Below, piece by piece: positions 30,905 through 40,308 of a DNA stretch of 64,000 bases. The stretch comes from Gammaproteobacteria bacterium (GTDB lineage: Bacteria > Pseudomonadota > Gammaproteobacteria > Steroidobacterales > Steroidobacteraceae): assembly GCA_003134045.1 (NCBI GenBank), contig PLAH01000184.1, positions 1 through 64,000 of the forward strand, read 5' to 3'. A model generated the notes under the pieces. The model was given only the letters and a program-made list of their open reading frames with translations. It was not told the origin of the DNA and made no database searches. Positions within the stretch are counted from its first letter, which is position 1. Each line of letters begins with the position of its first letter. Position numbers and translations under genes: made by a program.

Positions 30905-30989
30905 GCTCCCTACGCCGGTACTAACCGGATCAGGTTCAACGGGTTCGTCGGTTCGCCGACGTCTCAGGTCTCGCAAGACCACCCCAAGG
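30905..30989 (-). ncRNA. TPP riboswitch (THI element)
   Basis: Reverse strand: GGGGTGGTC..GACCTGAGA..ACCCGTTGAACCTGATCCGGTTAGTACCGGCGTAGGGAGC; ends ~5-8 nt before the TonB receptor ATG. Confidence 0.92.
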
Positions 30990-31086
30990 CTTAAGAATGT
31001 CGAATATTCGGCTAACTGCGCAGCGAGTGCAACAGCTAATTATTCCATCGGCGGTATTTTCCGGCCCGGCTTTCCGGGCGCGGCCA

Positions 31087-31950
31087 TCAACGCATCGAGA
31101 CTTGCACGCGCTCCGTGGCCGTCGTTTCCATCCAGCTCTTGACGCGCTTGGCATCGGCCACGCGAGTGAGCTTGCCGGCGGAATCGAGCAGCACCATCAC
31201 CACGTTCCGGCCTTCGATCACGGTCTCCATGACCAGACATTTACCGGCCTCGGTGATGTAGCCGGTTTTCTGAACGATGATGTTCCAGGTGGGGTTCGAC
31301 ACCAGGTTGTCCGTGTTGTGGAATTCGACCAAGTGATTGCGGACCCGGACGGTGTAGCGCTTGTCCGTGGAGTACTCGCGAATGCTCGGATTATGCGAGG
31401 CCGCGACCACCAGCTTGGAGAGATCTTCGGGGCTCGCCACGTTCTCGCTCGACAGACCGGTGGGATCGATGAAGTGCGCGCTGGTCATGCCGAGAGCCGC
31501 CGCCTTGGCGTTCATGGCCTGGACCGCGGCAGAGAGGCCGCCCGGATAGTTGACCGCGAGCGCATGCGCGGCGCGATTCTCCGAGGACATCAACGCCAGA
31601 TGCATGAGGTCGCCGCGGCTCAACACCGTGCCTACGCTCAGGCGTGAAAAGCCGCCGCGCGGCAAATCCGTTTCGGCCTGGGTGATCTCGAGCGGCTGGC
31701 TCAACGATTGTTTGGCATCCAGCACGACCAACGCGGTCATCAGCTTGGTGATGGAGGCGATCGGCGCCGCCACGTCCGAATGCCGCGAATACAGCACGGT
31801 GGCATCGCTTTGATCGACGATGAGCACCGAACTCGACTTGAGCTTCGGGAAAAGCGCGGGTTTTGCAGTCGCCGCGAGGCTCGAAAAAGCCAGGAGGGCG
31901 CCGGCCAATGCCGCCACCGGCGGGAACGGCACTCGAGTAATTGGTCTCAT
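31087..31950 (-). CDS. pbpG: D-alanyl-D-alanine endopeptidase (PBP7-like serine hydrolase)
   Basis: APIASITKLMTALV (SxxK), SSENRAAHAL (SxN), VQKTGYITEAG (KTG); probable ATG at 31950. Confidence 0.88.
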   Translation of the reverse strand: MRPITRVPFPPVAALAGALLAFSSLAATAKPALFPKLKSSSVLIVDQSDATVLYSRHSDVAAPIASITKLMTALVVLDAKQSLSQPLEITQAETDLPRGGFSRLSVGTVLSRGDLMHLALMSSENRAAHALAVNYPGGLSAAVQAMNAKAAALGMTSAHFIDPTGLSSENVASPEDLSKLVVAASHNPSIREYSTDKRYTVRVRNHLVEFHNTDNLVSNPTWNIIVQKTGYITEAGKCLVMETVIEGRNVVMVLLDSAGKLTRVADAKRVKSWMETTATERVQVSMR

Positions 31951-32066
31951 CACTTTCCCTAGTAAGCTCAAAGTCGGACAAGGTAAGCATATGTCAACCA
32001 CGCTCCGGCGTGATGCGGCGCTAACTTTGCCATCTTTCCGTTCAAAGTTAAATGATCAATCCTTCA

Positions 32067-33065
32067 TCACGCCCGTGCCTGCGCTCCCGGCGCCCGCCGC
32101 AGCTCCTTGTCGCGGTACATCCTGCGATCCGCCACGCTCATGAGCTCGCGCATGTCGCGGCCATCCTTCGGGTAGTTCACCACGCCGATGCTGACGCTGC
32201 AGCGGATCATGCGCGAGCGCAGATCCAGCGTGGTTTTATAGACATTATGTCGCACGCGTTTGACCACCGCGTCGGCGACTTCCTCGGTGGCGCCTGGCAG
32301 CAGGACGGCAAATTCGTCGCCGCCGAAGCGTGCCGCCGTATCGGTGCCGCGGATGCTCCGTTGCAGGCACTGGGCCACCAGCAGGATGGCGCTGTTGCCG
32401 CCCTCGTGGCCGAAACCGTCGTTGATGTCCTTGAGCTTGTCCATGTCGATCATCAGCAGGGCATACATGCCCTGGCCGCGCTCGGCGGCCGCGTGTTCGC
32501 GTTGCCAGACTTCGTTGAACATGCGCAGATTGAACAAGCCGGTGAGCGAGTCGGTCTGCGCCAGGTTCTCGATGTGCTCGCGGGCCTCCGTAATGTCGGC
32601 CGACAGGGTGGTCGTGAGGTAGGCGACCAGCAGAAAGGGCGCCAATTGGCCGATCGCACGGCTGGCGTACACCAGCGAGGCCACGTCCAGGCCGGGCGTC
32701 GCGGCGGCCAGCGCGAAGTGACAGACCGCGATGACGGCCACCTGGGCCAGGGTGACGAGGCGGCCCAGGGTGAAGGCGCTCGAGATGATGGGCAGCAGAT
32801 ACAGATTGAGCAGCGGGCTCGAGCTCTTGCCCGTGAACCATAAGACCGCCGTGATGAAAATCACCATGGACCACGACTCGATCTGCAGCTTGGCGCGAGT
32901 GTGGTGCGGGAAGAATCGACGCGCCCGAAAGGCGACGATGGCCAGCGCGAACATGGCCAGAAGCCCGAGAACCGGCCATAACTGCTGCGCCAGTGCGTTC
33001 GACCAGACCAGCACCAGCGCCGCCAGCGCCAGACACAGTATTTCGATGGAGCGGGTGCTGCGCAC
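32067..33065 (-). CDS. Membrane-anchored GGDEF diguanylate cyclase
   Basis: N-terminal TM segments; DSLTGLFNLRMF, ARFGGDEFAVLLP. Confidence 0.92.
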   Translation of the reverse strand: MRSTRSIEILCLALAALVLVWSNALAQQLWPVLGLLAMFALAIVAFRARRFFPHHTRAKLQIESWSMVIFITAVLWFTGKSSSPLLNLYLLPIISSAFTLGRLVTLAQVAVIAVCHFALAAATPGLDVASLVYASRAIGQLAPFLLVAYLTTTLSADITEAREHIENLAQTDSLTGLFNLRMFNEVWQREHAAAERGQGMYALLMIDMDKLKDINDGFGHEGGNSAILLVAQCLQRSIRGTDTAARFGGDEFAVLLPGATEEVADAVVKRVRHNVYKTTLDLRSRMIRCSVSIGVVNYPKDGRDMRELMSVADRRMYRDKELRRAPGAQARA

Positions 33066-33067
33066 GG

Positions 33068-34330
33068 CTAGCGCGGCGGGAGGGCCGCGGTGACCGAACC
33101 GCTGCCGCCCACGGTCGGCACTTTGAGCTCTTGGATGGCGCGCTTCACACCCGGATCGCGTTGTTCCAAGGGGGCATCCGCGGGCAGCGGACCCTCGGGA
33201 GGCTTCGGATCGCGTTCCAGCTCGATGTCCGGCGCGATGCCCCGGTGGTTGATCGAAACGCCGGACGGGGTGTAGTAGAGGGATGTCGTCAGCTTGATGG
33301 CGCGGTCTCCGGACAGCGGCATCACCGTTTGCACCGACCCTTTGCCGAAGGTGGTGCGCCCCATCAGTTTGGCACGACGATGGTCCTTCAAGGCGCCGGC
33401 CACGATCTCGGCCGCCGATGCCGAACCGCCGTTGACCAGCACCACGATGGGCGCGCCGTTGAGTTCGTCGCCCGGCGTGGCTTTCATCTCGAATTTGGAT
33501 TCCGGCGTACGGCCTCTCGCGCTCACGATCACGCCGCTGTCGAGAAAGGCGTCGGCGACCGCGACCGCGGCCTCCAATACGCCGCCCGGATTGTTGCGCA
33601 GGTCGAGCACCAAGCCTTTGAGCGCGCCGCCGTTGCGCTTGCGCAAGGCGCGCAGTGCACTCACCAGATCGTCGCCCGTGGTTTCGCTGAACTCGGCGAT
33701 GCGTACATAGCCGAAACCGGGCTCGGGCAGCTCGGAGGCCACGCTGTGCAATTCGACCTTCGAGCGCTTGAGCGTGAATTCCAGCGGTTCGGCGTTGCCC
33801 TCGCGTAGAATGCCGACCTTCACCGAGGTTCCCTCCTTGCCGCGCATGCGCCCGATGGTGTCGCCGAGCGAGGCCGTATTGACCGGAATGCCGTCGATGG
33901 AGGCGATGATGTCGCCGGTGCGAATTCCGGCGGCGGCGGCGGGCGAGCCGTCGAACGGCGATACCACCACGACTTGGTCGTCCTCCATGGACACTTCGAT
34001 GCCGACGCCGGAATACTCGCCCGAACTCGAAATCTTGATCTCGTCGTACTCGTCGCCGTCCAGGTACGCCGAATAGGGATCCAGCGACGACACCATGCCG
34101 CGTATGGCAGCCTGCAACAGCTGGTGATCGTCGACCGCGTTCACATAGTCATGTTCGACGCGGTCCAGCACTTCGGCCAGCATGCGTGCGTCGGCCCATG
34201 GCAGGTCCTTGCCGAGCGTGTCCGGTTTGCCGGCATAGACGCCCCGCGCCAACCCGAAGCACAGGCCGATCGACACACCCGACAGCCACAAAGCGTTGCG
34301 CATTTTCTTGAGCATCAGGCAGCGGAGCAT
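33068..34330 (-). CDS. S41 family C-terminal processing peptidase
   Basis: PDZ domain; GLVLDLRNNPGG, VLVNGGSASAAEIVAGALKDHRRAKLMGRTTFGKGSVQ. Confidence 0.93.
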   Translation of the reverse strand: MLRCLMLKKMRNALWLSGVSIGLCFGLARGVYAGKPDTLGKDLPWADARMLAEVLDRVEHDYVNAVDDHQLLQAAIRGMVSSLDPYSAYLDGDEYDEIKISSSGEYSGVGIEVSMEDDQVVVVSPFDGSPAAAAGIRTGDIIASIDGIPVNTASLGDTIGRMRGKEGTSVKVGILREGNAEPLEFTLKRSKVELHSVASELPEPGFGYVRIAEFSETTGDDLVSALRALRKRNGGALKGLVLDLRNNPGGVLEAAVAVADAFLDSGVIVSARGRTPESKFEMKATPGDELNGAPIVVLVNGGSASAAEIVAGALKDHRRAKLMGRTTFGKGSVQTVMPLSGDRAIKLTTSLYYTPSGVSINHRGIAPDIELERDPKPPEGPLPADAPLEQRDPGVKRAIQELKVPTVGGSGSVTAALPPR

Positions 34331-34382
34331 ACGTGCGGCAACGGCGTGCCGCCAGTTGCGCAGCGGCCGGGCGAGCAGCAGT

Positions 34383-35564
34383 TCACGGTGTCGCCTTCAA
34401 CCACAGCGTTGGATCGACGGCTCTGCGCCCGTCGCGGATCTCGAAATACAGCTGCGGCACGGCGCCGCTCGAGTCGCCGAGCGCGGCGATCACGTCGCCG
34501 GGGGCCACCCAGTCGCCCACCGATTTATAGAGGACCTCCGCATGTCCATACAAGGTCATGTAATTGCCGCTGTGTCCGATGATGAGCAGCAAGCCGAGAC
34601 CCTGCAGCCAGTCCGCATACACGACACGGCCGAAATAGGGCGCGCGGACCTTGGCGCCGCGCGCGCTGTCGATCAGCACGCCGTTGCGCCGCGGGCTGGC
34701 CTCGGCGGCGTTCGCTGCACTTAGCCCCAGGTCTTGATAACGAGAGACTATTTTTCCGGGCACGGGCCACGGCAGCTTGCCGCGCAAGCCCTCGAAGCTC
34801 TGTTGCGTGTCGACCGGAAAATCCTGCAGCACGCGCGCCAGATCGGCGACCAAGGATTCTTCGGCCTGTTCCTCGCGTTTGAGTTTGGCGAGTTCCTGGC
34901 TGCCGCTGCTGACTTGCTGGTTCATGGCCGTGAATGCAGCGGAACGCTGCTCGCGCGCGTGCTGCAGATCAGCCACCTCCGCGCTGGTCTGCGCCTGCAG
35001 CTCCTCGAGCTTCGCGCCGGCCTGCTCGATGTCGACGACCAATTGTTGCACGCGCGCGACGCGGGTGCGGATCTCGTCGATCTTCGCCCCGCGCTCGCGG
35101 GCGAAATATCCGTAGAAGGCCAGCATCCGCCCTGCGCCCGCGGGATCGCTCTGGTTCAGCAGCAGCTTGATTTGCTCCTGCTGACCGATCATGTAGGCGG
35201 CCCGCACTTGGGATGCCAAGGTGGCTCGCTGTGCGTCGAGCGCGCTCTGGTTGCGGACCTGTTCGGCGCGCAATTCGCCGCGGCGCCGCACCGTGGCGAG
35301 TTGCGCGGTGCGCAGGGCCTCCATACGTACACGCCGCGCGGTGATTTCCAAGTCCGCGTCGCGCACGCGCGCGGCGAGGGCGTCGCGGTCCTTGAGCTGC
35401 GAGCCGAGCCGGCTCGTCAATGCGGCGATGCGGGCCCGAACCTCGGCGAGCTTGGCCTTCGCCTGTGCCGATTCGGCCGTTTCCACGGACTGCCCGTACG
35501 AACCCGCGCACAGCGCCAGGCTCACGCTAGCGAGCACGCATAAGTATCTGATATAGAGGTTCAT
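34383..35564 (-). CDS. envC: Murein hydrolase activator EnvC (M23-like)
   Basis: Signal peptide, coiled coils, KVRAPYFGRVVYADWLQGLGLLLIIGHSGNYMTLYGH. Confidence 0.9.
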   Translation of the reverse strand: MNLYIRYLCVLASVSLALCAGSYGQSVETAESAQAKAKLAEVRARIAALTSRLGSQLKDRDALAARVRDADLEITARRVRMEALRTAQLATVRRRGELRAEQVRNQSALDAQRATLASQVRAAYMIGQQEQIKLLLNQSDPAGAGRMLAFYGYFARERGAKIDEIRTRVARVQQLVVDIEQAGAKLEELQAQTSAEVADLQHAREQRSAAFTAMNQQVSSGSQELAKLKREEQAEESLVADLARVLQDFPVDTQQSFEGLRGKLPWPVPGKIVSRYQDLGLSAANAAEASPRRNGVLIDSARGAKVRAPYFGRVVYADWLQGLGLLLIIGHSGNYMTLYGHAEVLYKSVGDWVAPGDVIAALGDSSGAVPQLYFEIRDGRRAVDPTLWLKATP

Positions 35565-35657
35565 TTTCGAGGTGGTTCGGGGTCAGGACGGCAAGCATAC
35601 AAGCCTTGTGGCCGCTGCTATACTTGCGCGCCCGAAAAACCCAAAGTGCTCAGCCGA

Positions 35658-36107
35658 ATGCAGCGATTGTTCGAGTTTATTGGCCATCACCCCTTCCTTG
35701 CGAGCGGCGCCGTGCTGATGGCCGTCGCACTGGCCGTGTACGAGGTCATGGCCCGGGTTCAGGCGTTCGCCGCGCTCTCCGCCATGCAAGCCGTGCGGCT
35801 GATGAATCAGGGGGCCCTCGTTCTGGATCTGCGCAACAAACAGGCGTTCGAAGCCGGCCATATCGGCGATGCGCGCAACGTCCCTGCCGCGGAACTCGAA
35901 TCCCAGGCAGAGTCGTTGAAGAAATGGCGCGACAAGAATGTCATTACCTACGACGACAGCGGCACCGGCGGCGCGGGCGCCGCGCGTACGCTCACGAAAC
36001 TCGGTTTCACCAAGGTATTCAGCCTGGAAGGCGGCCTGAACGCCTGGGTGAAGGACAATCTGCCGGTGACGAAGACGGCCGCGGGCGGTAAGGGCAGTGC
36101 GAAGTGA
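35658..36107 (+). CDS. Rhodanese-like domain membrane protein
   Basis: N-terminal TM; LVLDLRNKQAFEAGHIGDARNVPAAEL; active-site Cys apparently absent (ITYDDSGTGGAGA). Confidence 0.85.
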   Translation: MQRLFEFIGHHPFLASGAVLMAVALAVYEVMARVQAFAALSAMQAVRLMNQGALVLDLRNKQAFEAGHIGDARNVPAAELESQAESLKKWRDKNVITYDDSGTGGAGAARTLTKLGFTKVFSLEGGLNAWVKDNLPVTKTAAGGKGSAK

Positions 36108-36367
36108 CGCAGCCGGCCATCACGATATACATGACGGCATGGTGCCCGTACTGCCAGCGCGCCGCCACACTGTTGAAACAGAAGAGCCTCGCGTTCGCGG
36201 AAGTCGACGTGGATGAAGATCCGAAGTTTCGACAGGAAATGATCGCCCGCAGCGGACGGCGCAGCGTTCCGCAAATTTTTATCGGCGATGACCATATTGG
36301 CGGGTGCGACGATCTGGTCGCCCTCGACGGCAGCGGTGAGCTGGATCGATTAATTCAGGGGGCTTGA
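36104..36367 (+). CDS. grxC: Glutaredoxin 3
   Basis: TAWCPYCQRAATLLKQK, SGRRSVPQIFIGDDHIGGCDDL. Confidence 0.95.
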   Translation: MTQPAITIYMTAWCPYCQRAATLLKQKSLAFAEVDVDEDPKFRQEMIARSGRRSVPQIFIGDDHIGGCDDLVALDGSGELDRLIQGA

Positions 36368-36843
36368 TGAACGAGGTTAGAACGGAAGCGGTAGAGGCCA
36401 ATGTCGGCGGCGTGTCGGTCAGCCTGCAGAGCGTGTACCTGAAGGACAGCTCCTATGAGTCGCCGAACGGTCCGCGGCTGCCGAACAATCAGGGCTGGGA
36501 ACCGAAGTTTCAGCTCAACATGAACACCTCGGCCGAGGAACTCGGCCCCGATGTGCGCGAAGTACTGCTGACGATCACGCTCGAAGCGAAGCAGGGCGAT
36601 GCCACGTTGTATCTGGTGGAGGTCAAGCAGGCGGGCGTCTTCTCGATCGCCAACGCGTCCGTCGACGACCTGAAGCGTCTGATCGGCAGCTTCTGTCCGA
36701 GCGTCTTGTTTCCGTACGCACGCGAAGTCATTTCGGATTTGATCGTCAAGGGCGGCTTTCCGAATTTCCTGCTGCCGCTGGTGAATTTCGACGCGTTGTT
36801 CGCACAAGCGGCGGAAACGCCGCAACCCGGTTTGGTCAACTAA
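36367..36843 (+). CDS. secB: Protein-export chaperone SecB
   Basis: SVYLKDSSYESPNGP, SFCPSVLFPYAREVISDLIVKGGFPNFLLPLVNFDALF. Confidence 0.95.
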   Translation: MNEVRTEAVEANVGGVSVSLQSVYLKDSSYESPNGPRLPNNQGWEPKFQLNMNTSAEELGPDVREVLLTITLEAKQGDATLYLVEVKQAGVFSIANASVDDLKRLIGSFCPSVLFPYAREVISDLIVKGGFPNFLLPLVNFDALFAQAAETPQPGLVN

Positions 36844-36855
36844 GCGAGGCGCACC

Positions 36856-37866
36856 ATGCATAGCTTGCGCCAAGAACCGATGGCGGTCATCGGCGCCGGC
36901 TCCTGGGGGACGGCACTGGCCATCCAGCTGGCGCGCGCCGGGCATCCCACCTTGTTGTGGGGCCGCGATCTCGCCCAACTGGACGCGATGCGGCGCGCGC
37001 GCTGCAATGAGCGCTACCTGCCCGATGCGGCATTCCCCGATGCGCTCAACGTCGCTTTCGAACTGGAAGAGGCGCTGCGCGGCGCGCGCGACGCGCTGAT
37101 AGCGGTTCCCTCGCATGCCTTCCGCACCACGCTCGAGCACGTGGCGCGCTACCTCGGCGAGGACACCCGCATTGCATGGGCGACCAAGGGCTTCGAGAGC
37201 GCGACGGGCCTGCTGCCGCACCAAGTTGCGGGCGAAGTCCTGGGCACTCGGCCCGGCGCGGTTCTCTCCGGTCCGACGTTCGCCCGGGAAGTCGGCGCCG
37301 GATTGCCCACGGCCATGACGGTCGCTTCGCGCGATGCCGTATTCGCCCGGGAATTGGCCGCGAGATTGTCGGGCCCCAATTTTCGCGCGTACCGGCAGAG
37401 CGACATCATGGGTGTCGAGGTCGGCGGCGCCGTCAAGAACGTCATCGCGATCGGCTCCGGCATCGCGGACGGCATGGGGTTCGGCGCCAACACTCGCGTC
37501 GCACTCATTACGCGCGGCCTCGCCGAAATGATGCGCCTGGGCGTGCAACTTGGCGCGGCTCGCGAGACCTTCATGGGCTTGGCTGGCCTCGGCGACCTGG
37601 TGCTCACCTGTACCGACGATCAATCCCGCAACCGCCGGCTGGGCCTGGCGTTGGGCCGCGGCCGCTCCATGGCCGATGCTCAAAACGCGATCCATCAAGT
37701 GGTCGAGGGCGTGCTCGCGTCGCGGGCGGTATGCGCGGTGGCGGAGCGGTTGGCCGTGGAGATGCCCATCTGCCGCGAGGTCTTCCGCATCATGCACGAG
37801 GACAAACCGGTCCGAGAAGCCGTGCAGGAACTCATGGGCCGCGAACTGCGCTCCGAGACGGAGTAG
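36856..37866 (+). CDS. gpsA: Glycerol-3-phosphate dehydrogenase [NAD(P)+]
   Basis: VIGAGSWGTALAIQLARAGH, GPTFAREVGAGLPTA, GAVKNVIAIGSGIADGMGFG. Confidence 0.95.
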   Translation: MHSLRQEPMAVIGAGSWGTALAIQLARAGHPTLLWGRDLAQLDAMRRARCNERYLPDAAFPDALNVAFELEEALRGARDALIAVPSHAFRTTLEHVARYLGEDTRIAWATKGFESATGLLPHQVAGEVLGTRPGAVLSGPTFAREVGAGLPTAMTVASRDAVFARELAARLSGPNFRAYRQSDIMGVEVGGAVKNVIAIGSGIADGMGFGANTRVALITRGLAEMMRLGVQLGAARETFMGLAGLGDLVLTCTDDQSRNRRLGLALGRGRSMADAQNAIHQVVEGVLASRAVCAVAERLAVEMPICREVFRIMHEDKPVREAVQELMGRELRSETE

Positions 37867-38974
37867 CGCGCGCGACGGCGAGCGAGATTCCCCAGACGGC
37901 GAGGCCGGCCAGTGCCAGCGCACAACCCACATAGCCCGTCGAGGCCAAACCGCAGCCGGCCGCGATCGCCATGCCGCCAAGCCACGGCCCCAGGGCATTG
38001 GCCACATTGAAGGCCGAATGATTGAGTGCCGCGGCCAGGCTTTGGGCCTCGCCGGCGACGTCCATCAGCCGGGTCTGCAGCACGGTGCCCAGCGCACCGC
38101 CAACGCCGATGGCGAACACATCCAAGGTCACGGTCCAAAAATTTGCCGACGCCAGGGGATAGAGCGCCAGCACCGCGGCCGACCAGACCAACACCGCGCC
38201 GGCCGTGGGCATGAGGGCGTGATCGGCGAATCGCGGCACGATCAAATTGCCGGCCGTCATGCCGATGCCGAAAGCCGCCAGCACGAAGGGCACCCGGTAC
38301 GGTGCCACGCCCGTGACATCGATCAGCGTCGATCCCAAGTAGGTGTAGACGGCAAAGAGTCCGCCGAATCCGATCGCACCGATGGCGAGCGTCAGCCACA
38401 CTTGCCCGCTCCTCAAGGCGCCAAGCTCGCGCAGCGGGCTCGCCCCCACAGCCGCCCGGTCACGCGGCGCGAACGCCGCGATCAGGGCGGCGCAGGTGAG
38501 CGCCAGTACGGCCACCACGGCAAAGCCCCAGCGCCAACCGAACGCCTGGCCGAGCCAATTGGCGAGCGGCACGCCGACGATGGTGGCAACGGTCAGGCCC
38601 AGCAGCACGCGTCCCACCGCCTGGGTACGTTTCTCGGTGGGCACGAGCGATGCGGCGACCAGCGTGGCGATGCCGAAGTAGGCGCCATGCGGCAGACCGC
38701 TCAAAAAACGAAACACCAGCATCCAGTGGTAGGTCGGCGCCAGCGCGGACAAACCGTTCGCCAGCGCAAACAGGCCCATCAGCGCGATCAGCAACGTGCG
38801 CCGCGCCAGCCGCGCCGACAGCACCGCGATGATGGGAGCGCCCACCACCACGCCCAGTGCATACGCGCTGATGACATGGCCTGCCGTGGGTTCATCGACG
38901 TGCAGATCCTGAGCGAAATAGCGCAACAGACTCATCGTGGCAAATTCGGTGGTTCCGATCGCAAAACCACCCAT
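37832..38974 (-). CDS. MFS transporter (arabinose-efflux-like, DHA1)
   Basis: MGGFAIGTTEFATMSLLRYFAQDLHVDEPTAGHVISAYALGVVVGAPIIA; true start may lie further upstream; 3' end overlaps gpsA 3' end. Confidence 0.85.
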   Translation of the reverse strand: MGGFAIGTTEFATMSLLRYFAQDLHVDEPTAGHVISAYALGVVVGAPIIAVLSARLARRTLLIALMGLFALANGLSALAPTYHWMLVFRFLSGLPHGAYFGIATLVAASLVPTEKRTQAVGRVLLGLTVATIVGVPLANWLGQAFGWRWGFAVVAVLALTCAALIAAFAPRDRAAVGASPLRELGALRSGQVWLTLAIGAIGFGGLFAVYTYLGSTLIDVTGVAPYRVPFVLAAFGIGMTAGNLIVPRFADHALMPTAGAVLVWSAAVLALYPLASANFWTVTLDVFAIGVGGALGTVLQTRLMDVAGEAQSLAAALNHSAFNVANALGPWLGGMAIAAGCGLASTGYVGCALALAGLAVWGISLAVARATPSRSAVRGP

Positions 38975-39018
38975 CGCAAGCGCGAAATGGACGACATTCG
39001 GATGGACGGCAGCGCGCG

Positions 39019-40299
39019 CTATAACGGTATCTCCGGCGGGGCTGCGGTACGCGACGTGACCGTGCGCCCGCCGTAGGTGTCGGACAGCGCGCGCTCGGCG
39101 GCGATGAACGACTCGAAGGTGGGGCCCAGCACCGTGGCCTCGAGTGCCCGCGCTTGGGCGTCCAGGCGCCGGATCGCCGCGAGCGCTTCGCTCGAACCCA
39201 ACTTGGCACGATCGACGGCCCGCTTCAGTACTCGAATGGTTTCATCGAAAACCTCGATGGGCACGGGAAACGGCTGGCCGTCCTTGCCGCCGTGCGCCAG
39301 CGAGAACCGCGCGGGATCCGAGAATCTCGAGGGCGCGCCATGCACCACTTCCGCGACGAACGCGAGCGCCGCCACGGTTCGCGCCCCGACGCCGGGCGTC
39401 AGCAATAAATCCGCAAAGTCCGTGAGGCCCGCGTCGGCCGCAGCCGCCAGCGTGCCGTGCAGCCTTCTGAGCATCACGTCCGACGCGAGCACCTCATGGC
39501 GGTCCGGCAGCTGCAGATGCGGCAGCGGGCACGGCGCAGGTGCACAGACGGGTTCGATTTCCGGAAACAACGGCAGCGATGCGGCGGCGTTTCCCGAACC
39601 GTAGCGGCGCAGCACGGCAATCGTCCGAGCAGGACCGCCGCGCGCAAGCTCGAGGCCCGCCGCGCGGCTCCGTTCGGCGCGCACATCCGCCAGGTTCACG
39701 ATGGCGCCCACATTGCGTCCCTCGATGGCGGCATGCGGGGATTCGAAGAAGCCCGGCAGATTCTCGGACTGCCAGTGGTAGCGGCGCGCTTCGCGCCGCG
39801 TCTCGTTCATCCCCTGCTGGACCACGCACCAGTGGCCGTCGACCGTCGCGAAGAACGCGTGCAGATAGAGGTCATAACCGTCCTGCACGGCGGCGCTGTC
39901 GATTTTCGCGACCAGACGGCTCGCGCGCACCAGTGAGCCGGCATCCACGCCGGTCCGGTCGCCAACCTCGAGCAGTTCGTCGGGCGTACGCCGCGAATGC
40001 GCACCCTTGCCGCCGCACACGTAGATACCGAGCTCGTTTCGGATCGGAGCAAGGCCTCGCTTGAGCGCGCCGACGACACTGGTGGTGATGCCCGACGAGT
40101 GCCAGTCCATGCCCATGACGGCGCCGAACGCTTGGAACCAAAACGGATGGGCCAAGCGCCGCAGAAACTCATCGCGGCCGTACTCGTGAACGATGGCTTC
40201 GGCGATCACCCGCCCGAGCGCCGCCATGCGCGTCGACAGCCAACGGGGTACGTGTCCCCCATGGAGGGGCAGATTGGCGCTGCCGGTGCGTTGGTGCAT
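39019..40299 (-). CDS. DUF763 domain-containing protein
   Basis: TGSANLPLHGGHVPRWL, LLLTPGVGARTVAALAFVAEVVHGAPSRFSDPARFSLAHGGKDGQPFPV, YGGR tail. Confidence 0.85.
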   Translation of the reverse strand: MHQRTGSANLPLHGGHVPRWLSTRMAALGRVIAEAIVHEYGRDEFLRRLAHPFWFQAFGAVMGMDWHSSGITTSVVGALKRGLAPIRNELGIYVCGGKGAHSRRTPDELLEVGDRTGVDAGSLVRASRLVAKIDSAAVQDGYDLYLHAFFATVDGHWCVVQQGMNETRREARRYHWQSENLPGFFESPHAAIEGRNVGAIVNLADVRAERSRAAGLELARGGPARTIAVLRRYGSGNAAASLPLFPEIEPVCAPAPCPLPHLQLPDRHEVLASDVMLRRLHGTLAAAADAGLTDFADLLLTPGVGARTVAALAFVAEVVHGAPSRFSDPARFSLAHGGKDGQPFPVPIEVFDETIRVLKRAVDRAKLGSSEALAAIRRLDAQARALEATVLGPTFESFIAAERALSDTYGGRTVTSRTAAPPEIPL

Positions 40300-40308
40300 G
40301 CGAAAGGA

